This document shows positions 1-8,748 of a stretch of 64,000 nt of DNA, piece after piece (within the stretch, counting starts at the first letter, position 1; the number at the start of each line of letters is the position of its first letter). Made by a program: the position numbers and the translations under genes. This stretch comes from Providencia manganoxydans (GTDB lineage Bacteria; Pseudomonadota; Gammaproteobacteria; Enterobacterales; Enterobacteriaceae), in the NCBI RefSeq assembly GCF_016618195.1, contig NZ_CP067099.1:3224001-3288000 (forward strand). The letters run 5' to 3'. The notes beneath the pieces were generated by a model. That model ran no database searches. It worked only from the letters and a program-made list of their open reading frames with translations, and was not told the DNA's origin.

Positions 1-204
1 AGTTATCTTACTAAAAACTTCAGATTCATGGCTTAAATACTTTTTGACCGTTGCCAACAAACTATCAAATACTTTTCCGCGGCGGTCTAATTGCACTGAA
101 ATCTCCGTTTCGCTTGAAATAACAGCCTCACGCATTGCGACAATACGGTTATAAAAGTAAATAACAATCAGTACTAATACGACAATCAAAATTAAAAATT
201 TCAT
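1..204 (-). CDS. LemA-family protein, N-terminal part (runs off the window)
   Basis: The minus strand opens with an ATG at 204 preceded by an AGGTGAC ribosome site, and reads 68 codons without a stop to the window edge. The product begins with one strongly hydrophobic segment (residues 2-17) followed by YNRIVAMREAV and a charged helix containing QLDRRGKVFDSLLATVKKY. This arrangement (short N-terminal membrane anchor, YNxLV/I motif, then a stretch like QLKRRxDLIPNLVxTVKxY) is that of the LemA family, whose members are anchored proteins of unclear role. The usual LIPNL is replaced by VFDSL, so it is a diverged member. The C-terminal two thirds lie outside the window, so nothing can be said about downstream genes. 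Confidence 0.65.
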   Translation of the reverse strand, partial: MKFLILIVVLVLIVIYFYNRIVAMREAVISSETEISVQLDRRGKVFDSLLATVKKYLSHESEVFSKIT

Positions 205-253
205 AGTCACCTTTTAGGCTTCCGCCATAAATAAAATCGAATACGCAACACAA

Positions 254-396
254 ATATACTCTATATAATTCGAGATGCGGCTAGGCGACAATTAAATAAG
301 TCGCTAGGAACATACATCAGTATGTGACTGTCGTCAGTAAACACAGTCACTGGCAGCTTAACGAAAAGCGCTGCAACTTGAAGTATGACAAGTATA
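254..396 (+). repeat. ERIC element, long variant
   Basis: The left end (atatactctatataattcg) and right end (gctgcaacttgaagtatgac, then aagtata) match the ERIC termini, with the central palindrome catacatcagtatgtgac. At 143 bp it exceeds the standard 127 bp because an extra segment containing cttaacgaaaagcg lies before the right arm. It lies between the lemA-like gene and mrp. Confidence 0.85.
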
Positions 397-493
397 ATTA
401 AACTATTCTACGCTATCACAATAAAATAGCGAAACAAGTAAACGATAAATAAGAATAAGTTGAGGGAAAAATAATTTGGAAGGAATAAATATT

Positions 494-526
494 AAAGGAT
501 CTACATAATTAAAGAGTAGATCCTTT
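494..526 (-). terminator. Rho-independent terminator of mrp
   Basis: The inverted repeat aaaggatctac / gtagatccttt lies just downstream of the mrp stop codon. On the minus strand it is followed by an AT-rich tract (aatatttatt) rather than a pure T run. Confidence 0.6.
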
Positions 527-540
527 AAGCTTACTGGATT

Positions 541-1653
541 TTATACTGCGCGGAATGAAATCTCTGTTGGGATTTTATCACCTTCCCAATACATCAATGA
601 AGAGATATTAGAAGCAATTTCGCGATAAATATCAGCAAACTCGCCTTCAGGATCACGCATCACTGTAGGCTGGCCACGGTCTAAGTCTTCACGCAATGAA
701 ATATGTAGAGGGATTTGTCCTAACAGCTGGGTATTATATTTTTCAGCCAGTTTTTCAGCACCACCGGTACCAAAAATAGGTTCAACATGACCACAGTTGC
801 TACAAATGTGCGCACTCATATTTTCAACCACACCAAGTACAGGAACGTTAACTTTCTTAAACATAACGATCCCTTTCATTGCATCAACCAATGCAATATC
901 TTGTGGCGTTGTTACTACAACAGCACCTGTTACTGGGATATTTTGTGAAAGTGTTAACTGAATATCCCCCGTTCCCGGCGGCATATCGATAACCAGATAA
1001 TCTAAGTCAGGCCATAAAGTATCTTGCAACATCTGCATCAGTGCTTTACTTGCCATAGGACCACGCCATACCATCGCATTGTCATCAGTAACTAAATAAC
1101 CGATAGAGTTGGTGGCCAGACCATATGCCATAATAGGCGCCATGTGTTGACCATCTGGAGAGGTTGGTCGCTCCATGGTGGTTCCTAACATGTTTGGAAT
1201 CGATGGGCCATAAATATCAGCATCAAGAATACCGACTTTCGCTCCTTCTTGTGCCAAAGCCAGTGCTAAGTTGACAGAGGTACTGGATTTACCCACCCCA
1301 CCTTTACCTGAGCTCACCGCCAAAATATTACGAACACCATTAATACCCGCTAAATCATTAGCACGTTTTAGTGTCGTGATATCATGACGCAGTTTCCACT
1401 CAACCGCATGAGCACCGGTTACTTTTTTCAATTCTGCCGTTTTTTCGCTGATCAGAGCCTGAAATGGCCCTTTCCACACAAACGGCATCACTAATTCGAC
1501 ATGCAACACATTATCCAACAGTGCACAATGATGTAATGCTTTGATAGATATCAGATTACGTTTCAGTGTTGGGTGTGTAAATGAAGCCAAAACAGTGGAG
1601 ACTTTTTCAGTCAGCAGTTCTGGATTGTTCTGCTCGGGGGATTTATCGTTCAT
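541..1653 (-). CDS. mrp: Mrp/ApbC iron-sulfur cluster carrier ATPase
   Basis: This 370-residue protein has the length of E. coli Mrp (ApbC). Residues about 10-95 form the MIP18/DUF59-like domain. The deviant Walker A loop SGKGGVGKSS is at 115-124, followed by the LDADIYGPS switch region and VIDMPPGTGD (221-230). The pair C284-x-x-C287 is the site where Mrp dimers bridge a 4Fe-4S cluster. The family binds clusters and passes them to apoproteins in the cytoplasm in an ATP-dependent way. It is divergent from metG across about 350 bases, the same arrangement as in E. coli. The start was taken at the ATG that gives the family length. Confidence 0.96.
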   Translation of the reverse strand: MNDKSPEQNNPELLTEKVSTVLASFTHPTLKRNLISIKALHHCALLDNVLHVELVMPFVWKGPFQALISEKTAELKKVTGAHAVEWKLRHDITTLKRANDLAGINGVRNILAVSSGKGGVGKSSTSVNLALALAQEGAKVGILDADIYGPSIPNMLGTTMERPTSPDGQHMAPIMAYGLATNSIGYLVTDDNAMVWRGPMASKALMQMLQDTLWPDLDYLVIDMPPGTGDIQLTLSQNIPVTGAVVVTTPQDIALVDAMKGIVMFKKVNVPVLGVVENMSAHICSNCGHVEPIFGTGGAEKLAEKYNTQLLGQIPLHISLREDLDRGQPTVMRDPEGEFADIYREIASNISSLMYWEGDKIPTEISFRAV

Positions 1654-1683
1654 CCCGGCTCCTTTATGTTATATTTTTAACAC

Positions 1684-1810
1684 TATACTCCAAATAATTC
1701 GAGCTGCAGTTAGGCGACAAGTGAAGATAGTCGGGGAGCATAGATAAACTATGTGACTCGGCTAGCTAAACGTAGTCAACAACGCTGCGGCTTGAAGGAT
1801 TTAGGGTATA
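1684..1810 (+). repeat. ERIC element in the mrp-metG divergent spacer
   Basis: A 127-bp copy starting tatactccaaataattcgag and ending in gcttgaagg...gggtata. Its central part (gagcatagataaactatgtgac) differs from the canonical palindrome and is shared with the copies at 35.5 and 52.2 kb. It takes up over a third of the spacer between mrp and metG. Confidence 0.85.
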
Positions 1811-2003
1811 TGATACTTTGACTACTATTCATCATACCAGAAACCATCAAAATAGTGAGCGCCTTACCAACTAAAAGACACTCAACAGCAAAAAAACCCT
1901 TTTTTGTCTGATTTGGCAATTAATATCCTATTACCCTAGCAGCGAAAGTTGTGATCGGGTAACATCAAAGTCCCTTTTTATTAATGGAAGTAAGATCATT
2001 ACT

Positions 2004-4031
2004 ATGTCTCAAGTCGCAAATAAACTATTGGTAACCTGTGCGTTACCGTATGCTAACGGTTCAATCCATCTCGGTCATATTCTGGAGCACATTCAGGCTG
2101 ATATTTGGGTCCGTTATCAGCGAATGCGCGACAAAGAGGTTCATTTTATCTGTGCAGATGACGCACACGGCACGCCAATCATGTTGAAAGCCCAACAGCT
2201 GGGAATTTCACCGGAAGAAATGATTGCAGCAATGAACCAAGAGCATCAGGAAGATTTTGCTGGTTTTGCTATCAGTTATGATAACTATCACTCGACCCAC
2301 AGTGAAGAAAACAAGCAGCTATCAGAACTTATCTACAGCAAATTAAAAAATAACGGTTTTATTAAAAACCGTACTATTTCACAACTGTACGATCCTGAAA
2401 AAGGCATGTTCCTACCAGATCGCTTCGTAAAAGGTACTTGCCCTACCTGTAAAGCAGAAGATCAGTATGGCGATAACTGTGAAGTGTGTGGCGCAACTTA
2501 CAGCCCAACAGAACTGATTAACCCGCGTTCTGTGGTGTCTGGCGCTACGCCAGTAATGCGTGAAACAGAACACTTTTTCTTTGACCTACCTGCATTTAGC
2601 GACATGCTACAAGCTTGGACTCGCTCAGGTGCGCTACAAGAACAAGTCGCCAATAAGATGCAAGAGTGGTTCGAATCAGGTTTACAACAATGGGATATTA
2701 CCCGCGATGCGCCGTATTTCGGTTTCGAGATCCCTGATGCACCGGGTAAATACTTCTATGTTTGGCTAGACGCACCAATTGGTTACATGGGGTCATTTAA
2801 AAACCTCTGTGATAAGCGTGGCGACCTCAATTTTGATGAGTTTTGGAATAAAGATTCAAAAACCGATCTGTATCATTTTATCGGTAAAGACATCGTTTAT
2901 TTCCATAGCTTGTTCTGGCCAGCAATGCTTGAAGGCAGTGAATACCGCAAACCAACCAATCTATTTGTTCATGGTTATGTCACCGTTAATGGTGCAAAAA
3001 TGTCTAAATCACGCGGGACTTTTATTACTGCTCGCGCCTATTTAGATCACCTTGATGCAGATTGCTTGCGTTATTATTATGCCGCTAAGCTTTCATCTCG
3101 TATCGATGATATCGACCTGAACTTAGAAGACTTTGTGCAACGCGTAAACAGTGACATCGTCAATAAAGTGGTTAACTTAGCATCCCGTAACGCCGGTTTT
3201 ATCGCTAAACGTTTTGGCGGTAAATTATCAGCAACATTAGCTGATCCTGAGCTGTATCAGCAATTTATTGATGCAGCACAGTCAATTGGTGAAGCCTATA
3301 CTAGCCGTGAATACGGTAAAGCTGTGCGTGAAATTATGGCACTCGCCGATATTGCTAACCGTTATGTGGACGAAAAGGCGCCATGGGTTGTTGCAAAACA
3401 AGAAGGCAAAGACCAAGAACTGCAAGATATCTGCTCAATGGGTATCAATTTGTTCCGTGTGTTAATGACTTACTTGAAACCTATTTTGCCAGGCCTTGCA
3501 AAACGTACCGAAGCATTTTTGAATGTCGAACTAACATGGGACTCAATCGCTACGCCATTAACTCATCATGAAGTCGCGCCATTTAAAGCGCTGTTCTCAC
3601 GTATTGAAATGGCAAAAGTTGAAGCAATGGTTGAAGCGTCTAAAGAAAGCATCAAACCCGCTAAAGTTCTGACTGGCCCACTTGCAGATGATCCTCTTCA
3701 AGAAACCATCAGCTTTGATGATTTTGCTAAGGTTGATCTGCGTATCGCGTTGATCAAACAAGCTGATTTTGTTGAAGGCTCTGATAAGTTACTAAAACTG
3801 CAACTGGATATTGGTGGTGAAACTCGCCAAGTTTTCTCTGGTATTCGTAGTGCTTACCCTGATCCAAAAGCACTTGAAGGCCGTTTGACTATCATGGTCG
3901 CAAACTTAGCTCCGCGTAAAATGCGTTTTGGGCTGTCAGAAGGTATGGTAATGGCTGCTGGCCCCGGCGGAAAAGATATTTTCCTACTGAGTCCTGACAG
4001 CGGTGCTCAACCAGGTATGCAAGTAAAATAA
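2004..4031 (+). CDS. metG: Methionyl-tRNA synthetase
   Basis: The protein charges initiator and elongator tRNA-Met with methionine using ATP. At 675 residues it matches the E. coli enzyme (677). The class I signature HLGH is at 22-25, the KMSKS loop starts at K332, and the connective peptide carries a zinc knuckle CPTC...CEVC around residues 145-163. The C-terminal 110 residues (from about [14 protein letters not shown]) form the tRNA-binding/dimerisation domain found in the longer bacterial MetRS type. The gene is monocistronic and followed by a strong terminator. Confidence 0.98.
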   Translation: MSQVANKLLVTCALPYANGSIHLGHILEHIQADIWVRYQRMRDKEVHFICADDAHGTPIMLKAQQLGISPEEMIAAMNQEHQEDFAGFAISYDNYHSTHSEENKQLSELIYSKLKNNGFIKNRTISQLYDPEKGMFLPDRFVKGTCPTCKAEDQYGDNCEVCGATYSPTELINPRSVVSGATPVMRETEHFFFDLPAFSDMLQAWTRSGALQEQVANKMQEWFESGLQQWDITRDAPYFGFEIPDAPGKYFYVWLDAPIGYMGSFKNLCDKRGDLNFDEFWNKDSKTDLYHFIGKDIVYFHSLFWPAMLEGSEYRKPTNLFVHGYVTVNGAKMSKSRGTFITARAYLDHLDADCLRYYYAAKLSSRIDDIDLNLEDFVQRVNSDIVNKVVNLASRNAGFIAKRFGGKLSATLADPELYQQFIDAAQSIGEAYTSREYGKAVREIMALADIANRYVDEKAPWVVAKQEGKDQELQDICSMGINLFRVLMTYLKPILPGLAKRTEAFLNVELTWDSIATPLTHHEVAPFKALFSRIEMAKVEAMVEASKESIKPAKVLTGPLADDPLQETISFDDFAKVDLRIALIKQADFVEGSDKLLKLQLDIGGETRQVFSGIRSAYPDPKALEGRLTIMVANLAPRKMRFGLSEGMVMAAGPGGKDIFLLSPDSGAQPGMQVK

Positions 4032-4072
4032 AATAGCGGATCCTACCTAGGAAAGAGCGAATAATTAAATGA

Positions 4073-4108
4073 GAAGCAGAGGATCCTTGATCCTCTGCTT
4101 TTTTTTCA
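4073..4108 (+). terminator. Rho-independent terminator of metG
   Basis: The stem agcagaggatc / gatcctctgct has a very short loop and is followed directly by eight T residues, 40 bases after the metG stop. Confidence 0.9.
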
Positions 4109-4185
4109 TCTTTTAACTGTGATCTCTAGCACAATAATAAAGTTAATTGTATGATGAATGCACTTAGCGTAATAGGACGAGTCTC

Positions 4186-4659
4186 ATGTCATTAAAACAT
4201 GTGCTGATAACCGGATGGCAGTATTTACGCGCTTTTGCGATTCTTTATCTCTGCCTGATCATTGGGAACCTGTTATCAACACTTCTGCCATTTTCTGTTC
4301 CCGGTAGTATCATCGGTATGCTAATACTGTTTGTGCTACTCGCTCTTCAAATTGTGCCTGCGCACTGGGCGCAACCTGGTTGTTCAATATTGCTAAAGAA
4401 TATGACGTTATTGTTTGTACCTATTGGTATCGGCATCATGAATTATTATAGCCAATTAAGCGAACAACTGGTTCCAATCCTTGTTGCCTGCTTTATTAGT
4501 ACGTTAGTAGTGATGGTTGTGGTTGCTTTCAGCTCTAACTATATCCATAAAGAACGTCAAATTGTTGGTGTAAAACCAGACGAGGTTCCTCTTCCCCCTG
4601 AAGAGCCAACTCATATATCACCGGATAATCAGCAAGATAAGGGGGATGGAAAATGTTAG
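4186..4659 (+). CDS. yohJ: LrgA/CidA-family membrane protein YohJ
   Basis: A 157-residue inner-membrane protein with four hydrophobic segments and the family hallmark [18 protein letters not shown] (about residues 38-55), then [14 protein letters not shown]. It is the LrgA (holin-like) partner of the LrgA/LrgB pairs. These were first linked to murein hydrolase control and later to export or uptake of small organic acids such as pyruvate, and in E. coli 3-hydroxypropionate. The last 25 residues (from about [12 protein letters not shown]) are a proline- and acid-rich cytoplasmic tail absent from the shorter E. coli protein (132 residues). It overlaps yohK by 7 bases, so the two are translationally coupled. 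Confidence 0.93.
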   Translation: MSLKHVLITGWQYLRAFAILYLCLIIGNLLSTLLPFSVPGSIIGMLILFVLLALQIVPAHWAQPGCSILLKNMTLLFVPIGIGIMNYYSQLSEQLVPILVACFISTLVVMVVVAFSSNYIHKERQIVGVKPDEVPLPPEEPTHISPDNQQDKGDGKC

Positions 4660-5348
4660 AACATATTTGGTGGTCACTACCGTTAACTATTGCCGTTTTT
4701 TATCTGGCACGGATTTTGTCGATTAAATTAAAACTACCACTATTAAACCCATTATTAGTGGCGATCGCGATTATTGTTCCGTTACTCATTTTTACCAATA
4801 CCCCTTATGAACACTACTTTGCAGGCAGTAAAATCCTTAATGACCTGCTACAACCGGCGGTTGTCGCACTCGCCTTTCCTCTTTATGAGCAAATGCATCA
4901 AATTCGTGCCCAATGGAAATCACTGTTTAGTATCTGCTTAGCCGGCAGCTTAGTGGCTATGTTTACTGGTACATCGATTGCCTTATGGTTAGGTGCAACA
5001 CCCGACATTGCCGCCTCTATCTTACCAAAATCCGTTACGACCCCAATCGCCATGGCTGTCGCTGATTCAATCGGCGGAGTTCCCGCAATTAGTGCTGCTT
5101 GCGTGATTTTTGTGGGTATGTTGGGAGCGATGTTTGGCCATTCCTTATTTGATGCCCTACGTATTCGTACACATGCTTCAAGAGGGTTAGCAATGGGGAC
5201 TGCGTCTCACGCATTAGGTACTGCCCGTTGTGCAGAAATCAACTATATTGAAGGCGCTTATAGCTCATTAGCATTAATGACTTGTGGGATCATTACCTCT
5301 TTACTCGCTCCGTTTATCTTCCCAGTCATACTCCATCTTTTCGGCTAA
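4653..5348 (+). CDS. yohK: LrgB/CidB-family membrane protein YohK
   Basis: This 231-residue LrgB-family protein has about seven or eight hydrophobic segments. Family motifs include [35 protein letters not shown] and [14 protein letters not shown], which is the conserved C-terminal signature. Together with YohJ it forms the two-component membrane complex. Start ATG overlaps the end of yohJ. A terminator hairpin follows within 40 bases, and that hairpin is disrupted by the three-hairpin repeat described at 5386. Confidence 0.95.
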   Translation: MLEHIWWSLPLTIAVFYLARILSIKLKLPLLNPLLVAIAIIVPLLIFTNTPYEHYFAGSKILNDLLQPAVVALAFPLYEQMHQIRAQWKSLFSICLAGSLVAMFTGTSIALWLGATPDIAASILPKSVTTPIAMAVADSIGGVPAISAACVIFVGMLGAMFGHSLFDALRIRTHASRGLAMGTASHALGTARCAEINYIEGAYSSLALMTCGIITSLLAPFIFPVILHLFG

Positions 5349-5362
5349 ACTCAATACAATAT

Positions 5363-5385
5363 GAGAGAGGCTTATCGCCTCTCTC
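5363..5385 (+). terminator. Terminator hairpin of yohK, left copy flanking a repeat
   Basis: The stem gagagaggc / gcctctctc closes a five-base loop 15 bases after the yohK stop. A decayed second copy (agaggcttaccgcc) lies at 5528-5541 beyond the inserted repeat. Confidence 0.65.
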
Positions 5386-5527
5386 AACTTATTGACGAAG
5401 TGGAATGAAATCAGTTTTTTTCCGCTTCGTGTTATCAGCCGAAAATCAATAATTTGATTTTCCTAATTTAGGTCAAATAACCTCAACGACTACCGCCAAA
5501 CAAAATACGTTTGTCAGCAGTCAGTCA
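5386..5527 (+). repeat. Terminator-nested three-hairpin repeat, copy A
   Basis: About 142 bp, closely similar to 31831-31969 and to the reverse complement of 10483-10618. Three inverted repeats follow one another: gaagtgga / tccgcttc, gaaaatcaat / atttgatttt, and gactaccgccaaac / gtttgtcagcagtc. It is bracketed by the yohK terminator hairpin on the left and a 14-base near-copy of the same hairpin on the right. No open reading frame is present. I do not recognise the family. Confidence 0.75.
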
Positions 5528-5634
5528 GAGGCTTACCGCCAAAAACTTGAGATACATCTCTCAATTACACAATTTGTTTCATTAATTTCATAGAAAAAGA
5601 GATATTAATCACATATTAAGTGATAATTTATTAC

Positions 5635-5733
5635 ATATACTCTAAACACTTGAGATGCAGCTGAACGGGAACCCCATAACTCACGAAGAGCGTAGAAAGT
5701 ATCCCCCAATGCAAAACGCTGCAATTGAGTATA
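5635..5733 (+). repeat. Decayed ERIC remnant upstream of cdd
   Basis: The left arm atatactctaaacacttgag and the right arm ctgcaattgagtata keep the ERIC ends, while the middle is unlike the consensus and shortened. It ends 33 bases before the cdd start codon. A TTG inside it opens an upstream in-frame extension of cdd that is judged artefactual. Confidence 0.7.
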
Positions 5734-5766
5734 AAAAATGTAAGTAAGTCACTAGGAGAACTACTC

Positions 5767-6654
5767 ATGCATTCAAGATTTAAGTCCGCTTGGTCTCAAC
5801 TCCCAGAAAAGTTACAAGTTGCGCTCAGACCCATTATTGATACACCTGATTTTCAAGCGATGCTGAGTGCCGAACAAGTTAATCAGATTAAGGCTGATTG
5901 CGGTTATAGTGACAGCGAGCTGGCATTTTTATTATTACCTTTCGCGGCGGCCTATGCTGTTACCCCAATTTCGCACTTTAATGTCGGGGCTATTGCCCGT
6001 GGTGTAAGTGGTAACATCTACTTCGGCGCTAATATGGAATTCAGTGGCGTCGCTATCGCGCAAACTATCCACGCAGAGCAATGTGCCGTGACCCATGCAT
6101 GGTTAAAAGGTGAAAAACAGTTGGCTTCGATCACGGTCAACTATACGCCATGCGGTCACTGCCGACAGTTTATGAATGAATTACGTGGTGGTGGTAAAAT
6201 TGAAGTACACCTCCCTGAGCGTCAGCCAGCAACATTACATGATTACTTACCTGATTCATTTGGCCCATCCGATTTAGAGATCACAACTCTGCTAATGGAT
6301 ACTGTCGATCATGGTTACAGCACACCGAGCCGTAATCGCTTGTTATGTGCGGCTATTGAGGCAGCAAACCAGTCACATGCACCTTATAGCCAATCGCATT
6401 CAGGTATTGCACTACAGTTAAAAGATGGTTCATTATTTACTGGTCGCTACGCTGAAAACGCCGCCTTTAATCCAAGCTTGCCACCACTCCAAGCCGCATT
6501 AATTATGATTAATTTAGCGGGCAAAGATATGCATTCTATCGAGCAAGCGGTATTAGTTGAAAAGCAAGATGCAATTGTTAAGCAATGGTGTATTACGGAG
6601 AACACTTTGCAAGCACTCGGCTGCCAGCAAAAAGAAGTGAATTATTTAGATTAA
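5767..6654 (+). CDS. cdd: Cytidine deaminase
   Basis: The enzyme deaminates cytidine and deoxycytidine to (deoxy)uridine in pyrimidine salvage. At 295 residues it is the two-domain (dimeric) enterobacterial type. Zinc and catalytic residues are H102 and E104 in TIHAEQ and C129, C132 in TPCGHC, at the same numbers as in E. coli. The second, non-catalytic domain begins near residue 190. The start was placed at ATG 5767 rather than the upstream TTG because MHSRFKSAW aligns with the E. coli N-terminus and AGGAGA lies 7 bases before it. The upstream extension would be translated from an ERIC remnant. Confidence 0.97.
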   Translation: MHSRFKSAWSQLPEKLQVALRPIIDTPDFQAMLSAEQVNQIKADCGYSDSELAFLLLPFAAAYAVTPISHFNVGAIARGVSGNIYFGANMEFSGVAIAQTIHAEQCAVTHAWLKGEKQLASITVNYTPCGHCRQFMNELRGGGKIEVHLPERQPATLHDYLPDSFGPSDLEITTLLMDTVDHGYSTPSRNRLLCAAIEAANQSHAPYSQSHSGIALQLKDGSLFTGRYAENAAFNPSLPPLQAALIMINLAGKDMHSIEQAVLVEKQDAIVKQWCITENTLQALGCQQKEVNYLD

Positions 6655-6668
6655 TTTGTTAAACATTT

Positions 6669-6696
6669 AATTGCCGCCATTTATTTGGTGGCAATT
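6669..6696. terminator. Hairpin between convergent cdd and 6695 gene
   Basis: The inverted repeat aattgccgcca / tggtggcaatt sits between the stop of cdd and the stop of the convergent gene. The trailing T tracts are short on both sides, so termination strength is uncertain. Confidence 0.5.
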
Positions 6697-7165
6697 ATTT
6701 AATGTATTTTGCATATACCTTTTTATGTAACTGACTAATTTCTTTAAAATTAATATCACCATCAATAGTACTATTTCCTTGTTTAAATTTTCCTTCAAGG
6801 AATTCAAGATAACCTTCTGCCATGTCCATCTGCATCTGTTTAAGTTGCTTTGCTGTGAATATTATCTGATGCTCAAAAAGAACCGCACGAAAGTACTGCA
6901 TTGCAACCATTGAAAAGATACTGTCTTCTGCCAACATACTTTTGGCTAATATAGGATAACGTCCCGTGTATCCTGTTAGCTGTTGGTTATCTAATTCACG
7001 GTGATTAATTAAATGATATTTTGATGTATTTTGATTATTGAGGTAATTATTGTTATTGCTATTAATTGTATTCGCAGATACTGATAACGATATAAGAAAT
7101 AAAACAGCGGATAATGATAGTTTTTTAAAATGAAAAAAATCGGCTATTCCAGTAAGTCGTCTCAT
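6695..7165 (-). CDS. Small secreted protein of unknown function (paralogue 1)
   Basis: This 156-residue product is not recognised. A signal peptide is visible: a hydrophobic stretch LSLSAVLFLISLSVSA (about 16-31) ends in an Ala-x-Ala-like site, after an unusually long N-terminal stretch. An Asn-rich linker follows (NSNNNNYLNNQN). The mature C-terminal half, from about residue 82, has DSIFSMVAMQYFRAVLFEH and then DINFKEISQLHKKVYAKY. This half resembles the protein encoded at 7571-8239, which has SPFSIIMIDYFKQVMKEH and DINYKKANVIYNKI at matching spacing. The gene is clearly more AT-rich than its neighbours. No cysteines or catalytic signature stand out. Confidence 0.7.
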   Translation of the reverse strand: MRRLTGIADFFHFKKLSLSAVLFLISLSVSANTINSNNNNYLNNQNTSKYHLINHRELDNQQLTGYTGRYPILAKSMLAEDSIFSMVAMQYFRAVLFEHQIIFTAKQLKQMQMDMAEGYLEFLEGKFKQGNSTIDGDINFKEISQLHKKVYAKYIK

Positions 7166-7294
7166 TAAAATTCCTTTTATTGAAAATAACCATACAATGA
7201 TTATTTATCGAAAATGAACATACATCTTTTATAGAATGACATAAAATAAAATCTTGTAGCAATATATGATAAAAATACTAACTATGTCATAACC

Positions 7295-7434
7295 TATACT
7301 TTAAATAATTCGAATTGCAGGTCAGCGATAAACAAAGATAAATGGAGAGCATATACAAACGCTATAATTCAGTAAACGTAGCGCAGTCACTATCCCCTAA
7401 CGAAAAGTGCGACAAGTGAAGATAGGCAAGGAGA
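7295..7434 (+). repeat. ERIC element, long and degenerate, first of a tandem pair
   Basis: It begins tatactttaaataattcgaa. It contains the cagtcacta...cctaacgaaaag insertion also seen in the copy at 254-396, then loses the normal right terminus where the next copy begins. Confidence 0.75.
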
Positions 7435-7563
7435 ATATACTCTAAATAATTCGAGCTGCAGTTAGGCGACAAGTGAATGAGTCGCTAGGAGCCTACATAA
7501 GTAGGTGACTAGTGCGAGTGAGCGTAGTCAACAACACTGCAACTTGAAGTATGACGAGTATAT
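7435..7563 (+). repeat. Complete ERIC element, second of a tandem pair
   Basis: This is the best-preserved copy in the window: left arm atatactctaaataattcga, core ctaggagcctacataagtag followed by gtgactag, right arm ctgcaacttgaagtatgacg then agtata. It abuts the degenerate copy at 7295-7434 and ends 8 bases before the stop of the gene at 7571. Confidence 0.95.
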
Positions 7564-7570
7564 TGCTATT

Positions 7571-8239
7571 TTAATATTTCTTAGGAAGGATATGTTCTGA
7601 GTATACCGTTGTTCTTTTTATCCTTTTTAACCATTTACATATTCTGGATTTTTCTTCTTTAGATGCATACTTTACTTTTTCTTCAACCATACGAATAATA
7701 TTCGCGATAAATATGTATTTTTTACTTTCTGTTTTTGCACTTAACATGATTTTCCAATAAGCTTCTTTTTGGTGATCATTTAATAAATCAAAAGGAACAG
7801 TTAAGATCCATACATCGTTAGGCAAATTATAATCATTTATTATTTTATTATATATTACATTGGCTTTTTTATAGTTGATATCATCAATATGATACTCAAG
7901 GCCTTTATCATCATCTATTTTTTTATTAGTCAAATCTATATATTCAAATTTATGTGCACAAATAATAGAATTAATTAAATTATCACTAACCGGTAAACTA
8001 TGTTCCTTCATTACTTGTTTAAAATAATCAATCATTATAATACTAAAAGGTGACATATAATTTAATTGTGCCTCCTTTTCTTTTTTTAGCTCTTGTGTAT
8101 AGAGATAATCATCAACAATACTTATTGTTTTTTTAAATTCACCCCGTGATTTTGCCAAACAAATAAAACTGAACAATATATTTATTATAAAAATAAGTAT
8201 TAACCTCATAACTTTTTTATCATAAAGAAAAAAGCTCAT
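7571..8239 (-). CDS. Small secreted protein of unknown function (paralogue 2)
   Basis: A 222-residue Lys- and Ile-rich protein that I do not recognise. It has an N-terminal hydrophobic signal segment (RLILIFIINILFSFICLAKS, about 12-31). Residues about 62-145 match the C-terminal half of the protein at 6695-7165 (YF[KR]xV then EH, and later DIN[YF]K). An extra 75-residue C-terminal part is absent from the paralogue. The start at 8239 is supported by a GGGGGGAGA ribosome site; a second Met at residue 11 would give a more normal signal peptide but has no good ribosome site. Base composition is extremely AT-rich, suggesting transfer or relaxed selection. Confidence 0.7.
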   Translation of the reverse strand: MSFFLYDKKVMRLILIFIINILFSFICLAKSRGEFKKTISIVDDYLYTQELKKEKEAQLNYMSPFSIIMIDYFKQVMKEHSLPVSDNLINSIICAHKFEYIDLTNKKIDDDKGLEYHIDDINYKKANVIYNKIINDYNLPNDVWILTVPFDLLNDHQKEAYWKIMLSAKTESKKYIFIANIIRMVEEKVKYASKEEKSRICKWLKRIKRTTVYSEHILPKKY

Positions 8240-8748
8240 TCTCCCCCCTCATAGGCATTATTAGGATAGAATATTCGTATTAATGATAAAGCAAAGAAAA
8301 GTTGTCTTCATCAACTTTCAAATAGTTTCGAATTGCGATTGGAATATTAAACACATTAAATCAGAAACTATCAACATATAAAAAACAATACTATAAAAAT
8401 ATTAAAAATAAAAACACTGGTCAATATATAATAAGGTATGGAATTAAATAATAAATTCGTTAGGTTATTTTTTAAATTATATCAATCTGATAATCGGGAT
8501 TATGGCAAGTATCCACCACATCGCCCTTAGACTCAGCATACTGAAGATAGTCTTACTTACGATAACAATCTCTTAGGTAGTACAGTTTCTCTGTTGATTT
8601 AAATTAGCTATTATGCTGTTTATTATACAAATAATATTATTTAACATTTATTTTAACTCTTTGTATCAATAATCACTGTACATATTTTTTGTTTGCCTTA
8701 GGATCTATCCCGACTGTTGTTTTTTAATCGTCCAAAGAGTGATATTTC
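8240..8748. other. AT-rich spacer upstream of maeA
   Basis: About 510 bases with no convincing gene. A 30-codon reading frame (8438-8530) has AAGG only one base before its ATG. The maeA promoter is presumably in the last 150 bases, but no operator was recognised. Confidence 0.5.

Noticed and set aside
5725..5766. N-terminal extension of Cdd from a TTG
   Set aside because: It begins within an ERIC remnant; catalytic residue numbering matches E. coli only from ATG 5767.
8438..8530. 30-codon frame upstream of maeA as a possible leader peptide
   Set aside because: The AAGG is only one base before the ATG, and no attenuator-like hairpin follows.
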